Assembly (NCBI GenBank): GCA_949317995.1
Contig: OX439036.1
Span: 103,895,891-103,959,890, forward strand
Direction: 5' to 3'
DNA from: Acholoe squamosa
Taxonomy: Eukaryota; Annelida; Polychaeta; Phyllodocida; Polynoidae
DNA: 64,000 nt
The notes below the pieces were generated by a model that made no database searches, had not been told where the DNA came from, and worked only from the letters and a program-made list of their open reading frames with translations. Positions 30,677 to 42,301 of the stretch are shown piece by piece (positions within the stretch are counted from its first letter, which is position 1; each line of letters begins with the position of its first letter). Both the position numbers and the translations under genes were made by a program.

Positions 30677-33600
30677 TTAGAAGTCGAGGGGGGTGTCCCA
30701 CCAGTCGCCGTCGTCGTGGAGCTCCTTCACCTCGGCCGGGCAATCCTCGGGCTGTGTAGCGGAAGATAGCAAGAAATAAATTTCACATACTACATTCAAC
30801 TTAATAAGCACAAACACACCCCTCTTTTTGCTGATATTCTAGACTAGAAATTACCAAAGTAGATGATTTTTTTTTTGAAGTGCTTAAAGGAAAAAAACAC
30901 ACACACCCAATCCAATGATGCATACAAGCTATTCTCAAATGCCTAAAATGTTGATGTAGAATGGAAGACTTTGAGGAATATAAGTGACATATAAAGACGT
31001 TATCAATGTCATGTAAATAAACACAGAAATACTTACCAGAGGCTTGTTCTTTGGGTCCCCATTTTTCTTGTTGATCTCGTGGCGGCACTGGGTAAAGTAG
31101 AATACATTCCTTAACAATTAGCAATGTTTGCGAACATTTGGAATTTTTCTTTGGTTTCTAACGTAATGAGACGTTTCTTAAGAAAATAGTTACATTTTTC
31201 AAACGTCAAATTACATTTTTTTTTTAAATCTAGAAATGAAAATGATTTTGTAGAATGTTAAAAAAAGTTTTTGGAGTGTATATTTTTACGTGTTTTTCTT
31301 TTACATTAAAAACAAAATGTTTAAAGACCTTACAAACCTAAGAACAACGTCTTTTTTTAAATGTTTTTTATTTAAACACTGAAATTTTGAATAGTGGGTT
31401 GAAATAGCTCACTTTGAGGTAGCGGACACGCTTGTGGTGTTCCTCCATGCGCTCCTTGACCCCCTCAATGTTCTGATGGTGGCGGTCCGCAGCGCGGGCA
31501 GACTTCTCGTGTTTAGTGTTCATCTTGGCTCTCTTCTCTTCCTCAGCCTTACGGCGCCGTTCACGGTTCTACAAGTACAGTAAGTGCACTGAATAGATTT
31601 TTTTTTTTTTAAATCATTTATTTTCTAAACTTTTAAAGATTTTCCTAATGATTTTTTTCTGTGTATTTGGTATAGTGAGCAGCAGTATGTGTACATATGT
31701 ATTCCTTGGTTTGTTTGTTTGTTTAGTTTTACTTCCGGGGGCCATCGAGGAACTCAGACATTCAAGTATTCCTTGGTGGTTCCTTTTCCTAGATTACGGT
31801 AGCTATTGTTATCCCATTGGCAAACCCCTATATTTGACTAGAAAAAATGTTTTGGGGCCTGTGCACCAGACACTGTAGGGGGGGGCAGAAAACCTAAGAG
31901 ACCCTTTTTAAAATGAGTTATTGAAGCCCTACACATTTCAAAACATTAGAATAGTGACACGACATGACCAAAGCCTTAATGCTATTCAATATATCATTAC
32001 CTGCTCAGAGCGGACCTGGCTGAGGCATACACCAGCCAGCTTGGCGTCCAGGGCCTACTGGCACGCCATGTTGGCCTGTTTATAATGCTATATAATGTAT
32101 GAATGTATAATGTCATTACCTGCTCAGAGCGGACCTGGATGAGGCGTACACCAGCCAGCTTGGCATCCTTGGCCTGTTGGCGGGCCATGTCGGCCTGTTT
32201 CTGCTTGATCATGGCCTGGCGTCTGAGGGACCTCTGGGTGGCCTCTGTGTCCTTGCAGGACCTGAGCTGCTCCTGTCGGCTGGAGCAGCGGGAGGCCGGG
32301 CGGAATGGGGTGGGAGGGCGCGGGTTGGCCTCCTCCAGGGTCCAGGCCTGGTTGGCCTTCCTGCCCTGCTGCTTCCTGACCAGATCTGTCATGCTGAGGC
32401 TCGCCTCCTCCAAGAGAGCATTAGTCCGCGTGTCACGGATCTAGGGGGTAAAGGAGCATTGATTTTTTTTTATGATTTTACTTTGTTTGATATTTGCATG
32501 AGTGTTACCTTGGAATTATTTTCTATTTTATCTAACAGAACAAGTTGCTTATCATGAATAGTTGATTTCTTCAATAGTCATGAAACAAGAATGTTAGAGT
32601 ATGAGAAAAGAATCATTACAGGCAGCTTTACAGGAATGCATTTCTTACCTTCTCAACATGCTCAATGTGGCGATGGGCACGGGCAATGCGCTCCTCAAGA
32701 GCCTTCTTGCGGCGCTCTTCCTTTTCCATCATGGCGGCAGCGAGTTCCTCACTCTTCCTGAAATGGTCTGCACGGGTCATCCTCTCCTTGGGGGCATCTG
32801 CGAGACGAGAGCCAGGGCGGCCATGGGCACGGGATGGGGGGCGGCCATGGGCGCGAGATGGGGGACGGCTAATGTCAGCCAGCTCATACTGAACACCGAA
32901 CTTGTTGGGTTTGACATCGTCAGTGACGGAGAGTCCGGCCTTGCGGAGGTGCCTTGGGGTGCGAGCCTGTTCCTTCTTGAGGTCTTGCACCATCTTGGTG
33001 GCTGCCAGGTTTTGGTTGATGTCTGGTAGCTTGACAAGCTCAGGTAGCTTAGCCTTAGGCACTTCAACCTCCAGCTGCACGGTGGCCATGGGCATGGGGG
33101 CGACTTTATTCTTCTTCAGACGCCAGAAACCTAGAGTTAATAAGTGAAGCAAATAATCAATGACAAGTATTCGGAAAGATAGAGTACCGGTACACACAAT
33201 CTTTTACTTTTTCCCAGTATACATATTTAACTCTTTAACTCCCAGTACATTTAACTCTTAACTGAAATCGTCACAACTACCGACGAAAATTCAGAACCTT
33301 TCTTTTCAGAGATATTGCTTTATTTATTCTCTAAACCCCAACGATTCTCCTCAGGCAATAAACCCTTTCAATTTTGATGTGAAATTGAATTACGTAGCCT
33401 AGGGTCATGTCTAACGAATATCAAGGACTAGCTTATTATGCTATGCATTTTCGTTCATTGGGATTTCTCTATTGCTATGATGATTATGCATACAAAGCTT
33501 TTTGTCCCCCCCCCCCCCCATAAAAAAATTAAAAATCATTCGGAATATTGTAAGCCTCGAAGCGAAGGCCTCTGGGGGACCGGTCCGCCAAACTTCCCAA

Positions 33601-33837
33601 AGTGATTCTACCTGACTTACCCTTTTTGGCTCCCTTGTTGCCCTTAGGCTTATGAAAGGTTTGCACCATCCTGACAAACATTCTGCCCATTCTGCGAAGG
33701 AAACACTCCCGTTTGGGGGCTGGCGCGGCTGTGCCATCTTCCTTGGCAATGCCAATGGTGGAAGGGGGTGTGGCCTGCGTGGCCTTCTGACCAGAGCCAG
33801 AGGTCGTGCTACCCTTTGTGGAGGCAGAAAAGCCCAT
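30677..33837 (-). CDS. 433-aa basic helical protein, possibly stathmin-related
   Basis: Coding exons (minus): 33837-33621, 33130-32649, 32440-32120, 31568-31413, 31087-31037 and 30751-30677. All are GT-AG with matching phases and total 1,302 nt. The N-terminus is low-complexity, followed by a Cys- and Arg-containing basic stretch (ECFLRRMGRMFVRM). A block near residues ~150-245 (GVQYELADISRPPS, then a long charged helix with EERRKKALEERIARAHRHIEHVEK) resembles the order of a stathmin-like domain. Later helices (RRKAEEEKRAKMNTKHEKS and HHQNIEGVKERMEEHHKR) repeat that texture. The exact stathmin signature AEKREHE is absent, so family assignment is tentative; tubulin binding would follow only if it is confirmed. 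The C-terminus ends in acidic EDCPAEVKELHDDGDWWDTP. Confidence 0.8.
31995..32200 (-). repeat. 87-bp duplication of an exon end and its splice donor
   Basis: Unit 32114-32200 is the 3' end of the third coding exon plus its GTAATG donor. Unit 31995-32081 is a diverged copy 119 bp further on, inside the intron, keeping CTGAGCAG-GTAATG but carrying an in-frame TAG in the exon's frame. Confidence 0.85.
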
Positions 33838-34286
33838 CTTGAACGACGGATAGTGGGTAATCGGGTCCTGGATGGTTTATCAACCGATTTCCAATCTCTT
33901 GAAGACTTCAAGAAGTGTAAGATTTGCTAAATTGCTGAAACGACAAGGAGGGTACGACCGCTCTTTGTAGACGCAAGATGGCGAATCTCACGAGTAGCAA
34001 CCGGGCTGCGCGCGCATCACGCCCATTGTGCGCTTGTTCCTGACATTTAGGAACAGAAGGTAGGTACCAGCTTATATTATCCGGATTGCATTTCCGGTCC
34101 ACGGGGCGGGCGCTGCGGGCGCGGTCTTTTTTATGCTGCCCTTTTTCTGCACCCGGTTCCTACATAGCCTAGGCTGAGGAACTCTGCCTCTCTTACTCCC
34201 ATAGAGCGGCAGAGAAAGCTGTAGTCGGAGGAAAGGGTTGCTAACATGGGCTTGTGAACAATTTTTAAACACTAATTTGTCTAATA
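33838..34286 (-). promoter_or_regulatory. 5' flank of the six-exon minus-strand gene
   Basis: GC- and CpG-richer than its surroundings (notably 33950-34130), lying upstream of the ATG at 33837. It probably holds the 5' UTR and promoter. No TATA box was assigned. Confidence 0.35.
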
Positions 34287-34580
34287 CCGTAATCTCCCGC
34301 GTAGATATAAGGCGCGTCTTATACGTGAGGTTTTAGTTCTCCCTGGATCCACCAGGGGAGATCAAGACCTTCATTTTGATATGTTACACTCCCCTGAAGT
34401 CCTGGTAGGACATAAGGGATTCCATAGGGGTCTATGGGGCACTAGCTAGACATAGCCTTTTGAATTTTTAAAATCCATTCATAAGAACAAAAGTTATGAA
34501 TTTTCTATTCTTCTGATCAAATCCTAAAACTCTAGGTGCGCCTTATAGGCGGGCTGCGCCTTATACGCGGGAGATAATGG
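34287..34580. mobile_element. MITE family T1 (third copy)
   Basis: Ends CCGTAATCTCCCGCG and CGCGGGAGATAATGG, flanked by TA. It has an insertion (GATA) within the left repeat relative to the other copies. Confidence 0.8.
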
Positions 34581-35834
34581 TACTTGGAATTTTGTGATTA
34601 TTTTTCAACTGCCTCAGATAGGGATCAGATAGGCCAACTTGTCTGCTTTCCAATTCACCCAATCTAGAAATCAAATATCTAAAATTGAATATTTTAGGGC
34701 ATTTTTGTCCAAAGTTTTCCTGATTTTGAATGAATTCAACTCCAGACTGGCCCAGTGACCATGGTCAGCGCATTGATAGGCTGACTTTCTGTCACTGGTG
34801 ACGAAAGTCAGCCTATCAAAGCACTGACTGTGATAAAGATGTTGCCTTCACAGGTTTTCTGAACTCTCACAGAGGAACGGAGAAGAGAGTTCAGGAACTG
34901 AGCTAGTTCCTACAGAGAAGTATGGGACTAACCAAGAAGCACAGCTCATGCCATGGGACACACAGACACTGTATGGCTATGAGTGGGTTGCCCCTGCTGC
35001 CCCCGGTGCCCGCGGGCAACCCACTCAGGCTAAAAAAAGTAAAAAAAAAATAAATTTGTTTCAAATTCCAGTATGATTTTTTCCCAGTATGATTTGAAAA
35101 GGTAGGGTCAGTAGACTAGGGTTGGTTAGGGAAATGTTAGGGCACATATCAATGGATGCATCAAATTCTTTGATTTCATTGCAAAATAATGATGGAAAAA
35201 GTTGACAACTGTGAAAGAGGGGGAGAATATGAAAAGGGAAATGAATGAAGAAATATAAATATCCTCAAAAAGTACGAAAGCTTTCCTACAAATTCCTAAA
35301 AAATGACAAAAAGTCTCACATTTTTTTTGTATCCCACTAATGCAGGAAAAGACAGACCCATTTCCATGATGACTTCTTTTGGTAGGGCCAATAAAAAGAA
35401 GGTGTGTTTCCAGTAACCTGACCGACCCTAGCAAATCAGGGATGATTTTGTATATATATATATTTCTTAGCAGCAACTCAAGGCAATTTGGACCCTTTTG
35501 ACCCTCCGAAGGGGGTGGGGGTAAAGGTCCACCCTCCCCCTATTCTGATCACTCCCCACCCAGTGGTGAATACTCTTTTAGCCCCTCTTTATGTTTTAAC
35601 TTGAGGAACAAAAAATTAGGTAAATAAACTAACTAAATAAAAGTACATGTGAAAAGGAGGGGGCACGCGCCCCCACGCCCCCATCTGAATCCGCCACTGA
35701 CTAACAATAGTAACAGTGTGTGGCTGAAGAAAGAACAAGGCTATAATAGTGACCTGACAGAATGCGAATAATGTAAAATGATTATGCTACTCTTTTTGAG
35801 TGGGTACACTTTCAATGAGAGATGCATTTGGTAA
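34581..35834. other. Non-coding with hairpins and an element fragment
   Basis: A ~67-bp inverted repeat at 34763-34829 (GATAGGCTGACTTTC and GAAAGTCAGCCTATC) and a second short one near 34983-35028 (GAGTGGGTTGCCC and GGGCAACCCACTC). At 35640-35701 a right-end fragment of family A ends in CCGCCACTG. No gene was recognised. Confidence 0.55.
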
Positions 35835-36037
35835 GGGAGTGGTCATTTTTTATCAACAGAGGGGGGTGGTGGGTTTGAGGGGGGCGTAACATTTCCAGAC
35901 CCCTCCCGAGGGGGGGCTAAAAAGAATTTGACCCCTCTTGAGGGGGGGGGGGGGCTTAAGAAATTCACGTAAAAAATTTTCATGCGTCCGCGCGAAACCC
36001 CCCCCCCCCCCCCCGTTGATAAATAATGACAACTCCC
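35835..36037. mobile_element. MITE family H1 with TAA duplication
   Basis: Ends GGGAGTGGTCATTTTTTATC and the complement ending ATGACAACTCCC, flanked by TAA at 35832-35834 and 36038-36040. Confidence 0.8.
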
Positions 36038-36040
36038 TAA

Positions 36041-37505
36041 GGTTCTGATGACAAGCAGAAAGTAAAGTTGGTCTCTGCGTGGATATTTAATTTCGGATAT
36101 ATTGCCATCAGAAATCTATAATTTTGACACATCAATCATTGATCATGTCTTTTTTTATAATTGTGTCAAAAATGGAAAATGCCCCCCCCATCAGTTGGGA
36201 TTTTTTTGTTTTACTTTAATATGACATAACATCTGTTCTGCTCAATGGATATATGAATTTCAAAAGGCTATTGAATTTTGGGACCTTCTTCTCTATATCC
36301 AGTTGTTCTTGCATAGTACTGCACGTGCGATAACCCTGGCAGAGTCTTTGCATTTACCTCATGGTTAAATCATCAAAGTACAATATAAATTACCATAATC
36401 GTGTGTAACCCCTGTTTACGTCGCCATTTTGAAGCTATGACATCATCAAAGGGTCATGTGACCAGGCAGTTTGATATCCACCCTATGTATCACATACCTC
36501 CTGTGTGATACGGCATTGTACTGTGAAAAAGGAGGGGACGCACGCCCCCGTGCCCCCCACCATCTAAATCCGCCACTGGTCTGCAACTGTAGTTAATTAA
36601 CGGTGGCATTTTTAATGTGCTAACGTTGCTAACATCTAACAAGTTGAGTTATAGGGAATTAAGGAGAGCGACAATTCGATCGCTATTGTTTGGGGAGTTA
36701 CAATAGTAATTCTGGAAATAATATAAAGACACGGGGTTCCTCCATGCTAAGTGTCTGCAGGTATATTCCCGTAGTATACATAAATGTTTATTATAAAGTA
36801 TATTACAAAGAAAGAAAACTATTGAATGCAATATGTCACTGGGAACAGTTAAAGAATGTCACTATGAGTCCTTAGTCACATGAAGCTTAGAGTGGGCGCG
36901 GCATGTTATGGCCCTATAGGATGCCAGGAGTGGCTGTGAAGGCTGAGTCATTGTTTTGGACTTTGCCCATGTAGGTCCTGGGGGTCCCCGTGGCAACAGT
37001 GGAGATTATGTCCTTATGAGTGGATGGGTGTGTCCCCTATGGATGATCGGTTAGAGTACCACCAGGTTTAAAGTCCAAAGGGTGTCAGATGGCAAAAGAC
37101 CAAAACCACCTGCAGTCTGGGAGTATATAAGGCTGGAGCTGAAGGGGCTGGGTGCAGGCTGTGCTCAGTATTAAGGGATTCATGGTCTGTCCTGGGAAGA
37201 GATTTATATTCGGCAGCTCACAAGTAGGAATCGATTGAAATTCTGAATAGTATTTACTGGAGCTTGGTCACTGTCTAGAGTGCTTTCTGAAGTCTTAACT
37301 TCATTCAATTGGAGATCTAGACACACTTTAAGGGATCTGCTTATTACATAGAGGAACCACACATCAGAAGGACTTAGATTTGGTTAGCTTTCACTTGGTC
37401 TCACTACCCATTACTATATTCTCAATGCTCACTTGAACATCTCACTATGGAGTTACTGATTTTACTTGGAGTTATGCCATGATGGAATTTTAAGACACCA
37501 AAAGT
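36041..37505. other. Non-coding; possible older LTR-like sequence
   Basis: A family A right-end fragment lies at about 36525-36578. From about 36870 the sequence has an LTR-like look, with a TATA-like GTATATAAGGC near 37123. A segment just before the gypsy left LTR (ACTTGGAGTTATGCCATGA, ~37468) recurs just after the right LTR (~42551), so the gypsy element landed in repetitive DNA, perhaps an older retroelement. Confidence 0.4.
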
Positions 37506-37728
37506 TGGGAGTCAGGTATTTAGATAGAAACTACAACACAGGTCTGGGATCTAGACTGGTCGGCCATGACAGTGTATTCAGTGTGAGGTCAAGGACAAAC
37601 AACTCTCTGCAGCATACAGGTGGTGCTGGCTTCTGATTGGTCAATATTAACAGGACTAGAAATAATCATTCTAGGTAACCAAAGTCTTTAGAAATATTAT
37701 ATAGATAACATTTTGACATATTATAACA
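37506..37728 (-). repeat. 3' LTR of the gypsy element
   Basis: It is the left copy in the window and the 3' LTR on the coding strand, preceded there by the polypurine tract. Confidence 0.92.
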
Positions 37729-37944
37729 TCTCCCCCTTTTAAGGAAAGTTCAAAATGTCTCATGACTAAGTCTTTGAATATGACTGTATTATTGAGTCTT
37801 TTGATATGACCATATGACTGAACATATTTAATGAGAAACATGACATATGAAAGATCCCTTGGGTATTAGAGTAGACTGCTCGATACCCATAAGTCAACCT
37901 CTGGTGTTATTCTGACCAATGTGAGGATGACTCATACAGCTTAT

Positions 37945-40900
37945 CTAACAGTTCTCAATAAACCGCTCAGGTTTCTTCACAGCTCTCGAGGACCGGCGTG
38001 GCTCTGGAGCGGCTACTGCTGTTGCTGGTTCAACATCCGCTTCACTCCCAGCGGTATCTGACATTTGTATGGGACTCGCAGGAGGTGGTTGAATCTGCGG
38101 GCTCCCTGGTTTCTTTGGCGTACTTGGCACTGTGCTTGATGATACTTTCGGTGCCAAATGGCGTCTATTCCTCCGGACGACTCCTGACTCTGTCTGCACG
38201 ATGTAGGATCTCGGAGCGTTGGCGGCACCACTGATGACTCCTGGCTGGTTCCAACCTTTCTGGTCATCTCTCTTCATAACAACTTTTTCCCCCACCTGTA
38301 GTGGTTGTAGAGGGCGAACACCATGTTGACTGTTATAGTAGTCGGTGTATGAATCCTTATAAGCTTGGTCTCTTGACAGAATGGCCTCTCTGTCAGGCCA
38401 CTTTGGCTCTAACATAGAAGGAATGACTGGCAATGTTGTGCGGATGTGACGACCCATCATGAGCTGAGACGGGCTACATCCAGTGGCGGCAATTGGGGTG
38501 TCTCTATAGACCATCAGACCTAACCAAGGATCACTTTGACTCAGAATTCGCTTGGCAGTCTGGACTGCACGTTCCGCCTCTCCATTAGAATTGGGCAAAT
38601 ATGGACTTGACGTAACATGATTAAACTGATGCTTTACTATCAGGGACTTGAATTCCGCCGAGACGAATTGGGGACCATTGTCCGACACAACTTCTCTCGG
38701 AGAACCCCACCTGGCAAATACATCTTCCATGCGGTATTTCACTGACTTGGCTGTGGTCTTGTATAGGCGTAAGACCTCTATCCATCTTGAGTAGTAATCG
38801 GCCATCACAAGGTAGTCTTTCCCTTTGAACTGACAGAGATCTACTCCTATCCTCTGCCAGGGACCTTGTGGCAAAGGTGTCGGCAGCAACGGCTCTTTTC
38901 GCTGAGTTGGTCTCAGCGTCTGGCAATGTTCACAAGAGCCAACGACCCTTTTGACGTCTGCCGTCAAACCAGGCCACCAGACTCCTAAACGGGCTCTCTC
39001 TAACGATTTGGTCACTCCCTGATGTCCATCATGGATCCTTTGAAGAATCTCTGCTCTGTTGGCTGCTGGAATGACTATCCTGCTACCAAAAACCAGTAGT
39101 CCATCTACAACTGATAACATTGCTCGATGAGCATAGAGCTCTCGCAAGCCATCCGGTATATCCTTCTCATACTTAGGCCAACCCGTCAAGGTGAACACTA
39201 TCGCTGCTTGTAACACTGAGTCATTCTGCGTCGCCACTCTCAGATCGTCTCTCTTCTGAGGGGTTGCAGGAAACCCAGCTACGATAGACTGAACATACAT
39301 ATCAACTTCCTCAGCCGTGCTGCTGACGGCCTTCGTTGACATTGGACTCCTGGAAAGTGCATCTGACACATACATTTGCTTTCCCGGGACATACTTTGCT
39401 TGTGCCTTATACCTCATTAGTCTCATGAGGAGTCTCTGGCATCTTATCGGCACACTATCCAAGTCTTTGGTGTTGATAAGAGGAATGAGCGGCTTGTGGT
39501 CTGTCTCCAGCGTGAAGGACTCCAGTCCACAGAGGAACCGGTCAAACTTTTCACACGCCCACACACTCGCTAAACATTCCTTCTCGATTTGTACATACTT
39601 CTGTTCTGCAGGGCTTAGTGTTCTTGAACAGAAGGCAACGGGTTTAGGAATACCTCCATGGTCTTGTAACAGTACTCCCCCTAGACCATATGCACTGGCG
39701 TCTGCATTCACTATGGTTGGCTTGTTGACGTCATAGTAAGCCAATATGGGAGTTGACGAGATGAGTGACTTCATCTTTGCGAAGGCTTCTTTCTGGGCTG
39801 AACCCCAGATCCACTCCACATCTCCCTTCAGCAGATCGTTCAGAGGACGAGTGACTACATGTAGATCCGGCAAGTATGACCCCAGATAGTGGACCATACC
39901 GAGAATCTGTCGCAATTGAGTCACAGACGATGGTGGCGGCATCTTGGCAATTGCTTCCACTTTCTCTGAGTCGGCTGAAATTCCGTCTTTTGTGAACCTA
40001 TGTCCCAAGAACTTTAACTCTGTCTTTCTGTAAGAGCACTTCTCTTGGTTCAGCTTCAATCCTGCCCTCTTTAGGGTTGCTAGCACTGTAGCTAGTCGTT
40101 CGTCATGCTCTTTTGGAGTATTACTATAGATGAGGACGTCGTCCATGTAGGTGAAAACACCTTCAAGCCCATCTAGGACCTCCGTCATCTTTCGCATGAA
40201 GATTTCTGGCGCCGACGTAATCCCGAAAGGTAATCGTCTAAAACAGTACCTCCCGAAGGGCGTCAGGAACGTTGTCAATTCTTGGCTTTCCGCAGCCAGA
40301 GGGATTTGGTAAAATCCACTAGCGGCGTCTAGGCAGGAAAACATGGTGGCTCCTGACAGTTTTGATGTGAGGTCTTCTAAAGTCGGTAGAACAAACCTCT
40401 CACGTCTGACACTGACGTTTAACTTTTTCAGGTCGACACACAAACGCACTTTGCCTGTCTTCTTCACTGCAACTACCATGGGTGCACACCATGCTGTAGG
40501 CTTAGTGATCTCACGGATCACGCCAGAAGTGAGGAGACGATCTAACTCCTCCTTTACCTTAGGCAGAACCGGAATGGGTACTCTTCTGGCAACTGCTACT
40601 GCAAAAGGCTGTGAATCTTCCTTTAAGACGATCTTGACAGGATCGGTGTTCAGACAACCAACGCCTTCCTTGACACTGTCTAGTTTAGAAATGAGTCCCA
40701 TTCGTGACGCCACTCCTCTCCCGAGAAGGCATTCGACCTCATTTCCGACGACTAAGACACGGAAGTTGTAGCATATTCCTTTTACCTGCGTCTTGGCTGT
40801 AAAGTCTCTCTTACAGCTCAAAGGACCACCAGGGCTTGAAAGGGTTGACGTACTCTCGCTGAGCGGCGGTCTCGGCTTCAGCGTTAGATACTTAGAGTAT

Positions 40901-41241
40901 GACATGACAGAGACATCAGCACCAGAGTCAATCTTAAAGTCTACGGGCTGACTACCCCCGATGGATAGAGTAACTTTCCATGCTGGGTCGCTATCGTCAC
41001 AGTCAATGGATCCGCAGAAGTAATCGTCCTGCTGGTCATCTCCATAGACTTCTTGGACCTTCTGACGACATACGGCTTGAAAATGACCTTTCATGTTGCA
41101 ATTCTTGCACGTCTTACCAATCGCTGGACATGCGTCTGGTTCGGACGATCGGTGGACATAACCACAGTTACCACATTTCGGCTTCGACTTCTTCGTGTTT
41201 GACTTCTTACTGTGGTCATTCGATCGATGACCTTGGCCGTT
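37945..41241 (-). CDS. Gypsy pol region: zinc knuckle, protease, RT, RNase H, integrase
   Basis: A long open frame that begins directly after the gag stop and is in the same frame as gag. Its start encodes CCHC-type knuckles (CKNCNMKGHFQAVC). Next come an aspartic protease (DSGAD), a reverse transcriptase with catalytic YMDD, an RNase H with an NADAS motif, and an integrase with an HHCC zinc domain (HDGHQ, then CEHC) and a DDE core. The first ATG is at 41094. The frame is intact to its stop, so the enzymes look functional apart from the upstream stop. Motif order identifies Ty3/gypsy; the clade is unresolved. Confidence 0.92.
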   Translation of the reverse strand, partial: NGQGHRSNDHSKKSNTKKSKPKCGNCGYVHRSSEPDACPAIGKTCKNCNMKGHFQAVCRQKVQEVYGDDQQDDYFCGSIDCDDSDPAWKVTLSIGGSQPVDFKIDSGADVSVMSYSKYLTLKPRPPLSESTSTLSSPGGPLSCKRDFTAKTQVKGICYNFRVLVVGNEVECLLGRGVASRMGLISKLDSVKEGVGCLNTDPVKIVLKEDSQPFAVAVARRVPIPVLPKVKEELDRLLTSGVIREITKPTAWCAPMVVAVKKTGKVRLCVDLKKLNVSVRRERFVLPTLEDLTSKLSGATMFSCLDAASGFYQIPLAAESQELTTFLTPFGRYCFRRLPFGITSAPEIFMRKMTEVLDGLEGVFTYMDDVLIYSNTPKEHDERLATVLATLKRAGLKLNQEKCSYRKTELKFLGHRFTKDGISADSEKVEAIAKMPPPSSVTQLRQILGMVHYLGSYLPDLHVVTRPLNDLLKGDVEWIWGSAQKEAFAKMKSLISSTPILAYYDVNKPTIVNADASAYGLGGVLLQDHGGIPKPVAFCSRTLSPAEQKYVQIEKECLASVWACEKFDRFLCGLESFTLETDHKPLIPLINTKDLDSVPIRCQRLLMRLMRYKAQAKYVPGKQMYVSDALSRSPMSTKAVSSTAEEVDMYVQSIVAGFPATPQKRDDLRVATQNDSVLQAAIVFTLTGWPKYEKDIPDGLRELYAHRAMLSVVDGLLVFGSRIVIPAANRAEILQRIHDGHQGVTKSLERARLGVWWPGLTADVKRVVGSCEHCQTLRPTQRKEPLLPTPLPQGPWQRIGVDLCQFKGKDYLVMADYYSRWIEVLRLYKTTAKSVKYRMEDVFARWGSPREVVSDNGPQFVSAEFKSLIVKHQFNHVTSSPYLPNSNGEAERAVQTAKRILSQSDPWLGLMVYRDTPIAATGCSPSQLMMGRHIRTTLPVIPSMLEPKWPDREAILSRDQAYKDSYTDYYNSQHGVRPLQPLQVGEKVVMKRDDQKGWNQPGVISGAANAPRSYIVQTESGVVRRNRRHLAPKVSSSTVPSTPKKPGSPQIQPPPASPIQMSDTAGSEADVEPATAVAAPEPRRSSRAVKKPERFIENC

Positions 41242-41883
41242 TTACTTTTGACCTTCAGCTTTTGACGACCCTTGCTTCCTTCTTCTCCTTCCACCATCCC
41301 TAACGGCGTTGACGGCTGCTGATGGCTCGTTCTGCATCTGGACGAGCTCGTTATGTCGGGCTTGCTGTACCGCTTTGTCTAAGGTGACAGTGTCCTGTTC
41401 GAGCTGGAGCTTCTTCGACATTGTCTTGTCGCTCAGGCCACTGATGAACCTGTCACGAATATGCTCATCCTCCTTATCTTCAAACCGACAATGCGCCGCT
41501 ATCGCATGTAAGCTTCGGAGAAAACACTCGATCGACTCGCCTGACTCTTGGACTCTGTGGTAAAACTTTGTACGCTCGTGAATGGTATTCTTTTTAGGTA
41601 TAAAGTACTCGTCATACTTTTTCATGACTACATCGAAGTTGTCTTTAGGGTCTATCGGATGTGGTACGGCAGCGGTTGGCTGTGCGATGGGGTCGAAGCG
41701 GAATGACTTAAAAATGTTCTCAGCTTGTCTACCCATGCAATAAATCAGTGATGACACTTGGACATCCCCATCCTCATTCTTTTGTTTAGTGACAGATCTG
41801 AACCTCATGTACCTCTCCTTCCATTCTGGCCACTTTGAGGGCTCCTCAAAGGTGAACGGGTCAGGGGGACTAAACTTGGCCAT
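41242..41883 (-). CDS. Gypsy gag-like protein
   Basis: A 213-aa ORF beginning MAKFSPPDPF with the FxxxxxxxxWPEWKERY texture of retrotransposon gag. It ends in a basic tract and a TAA at 41242-41244. The zinc knuckles expected at the gag C-terminus lie downstream of this stop in the same frame. The stop is thus either a mutation or a programmed read-through point. Confidence 0.85.
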   Translation of the reverse strand: MAKFSPPDPFTFEEPSKWPEWKERYMRFRSVTKQKNEDGDVQVSSLIYCMGRQAENIFKSFRFDPIAQPTAAVPHPIDPKDNFDVVMKKYDEYFIPKKNTIHERTKFYHRVQESGESIECFLRSLHAIAAHCRFEDKEDEHIRDRFISGLSDKTMSKKLQLEQDTVTLDKAVQQARHNELVQMQNEPSAAVNAVRDGGRRRRKQGSSKAEGQK

Positions 41884-42301
41884 GGTTCAGAATAAAACAA
41901 AAGGAAATGCAGTCTATAGGGGCTTTCTCTGAGACACTTTCACTGAGACAGGTGGCTATGGGTCTGGCTATGGAGTATGGATGCTCTGGAGCAGTGACAC
42001 TGACAAAGTCTCTCTCCAGTCACTTTACAACAGAAACTGTCAATAATTATGTTGCCTTGGTGAATTCAGCTTAACTTGGCATTGGGCAACACAGCAGGTG
42101 GGTGTGCAATATGAAAGAAAGGCTTGTCTTACCTTAGGTCTGTAGCCCTAGGCACATGTATACATTTCATATGAAAATACCACACCATAATCTGTTTCCA
42201 TCTCCTTTCCCATTTGACCATCCGGCAAAAATCCTGACCTCCAGGTGTTGTCTAGATATCCATCTACCACATACTCTCAAAAATATTCGCTGTCACCAAC
42301 T

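Noticed and set aside
32103..33147. Plus-strand frames of 75-142 codons
   Set aside because: They are antisense shadows of the confirmed minus-strand exons, which have consistent splice phase.
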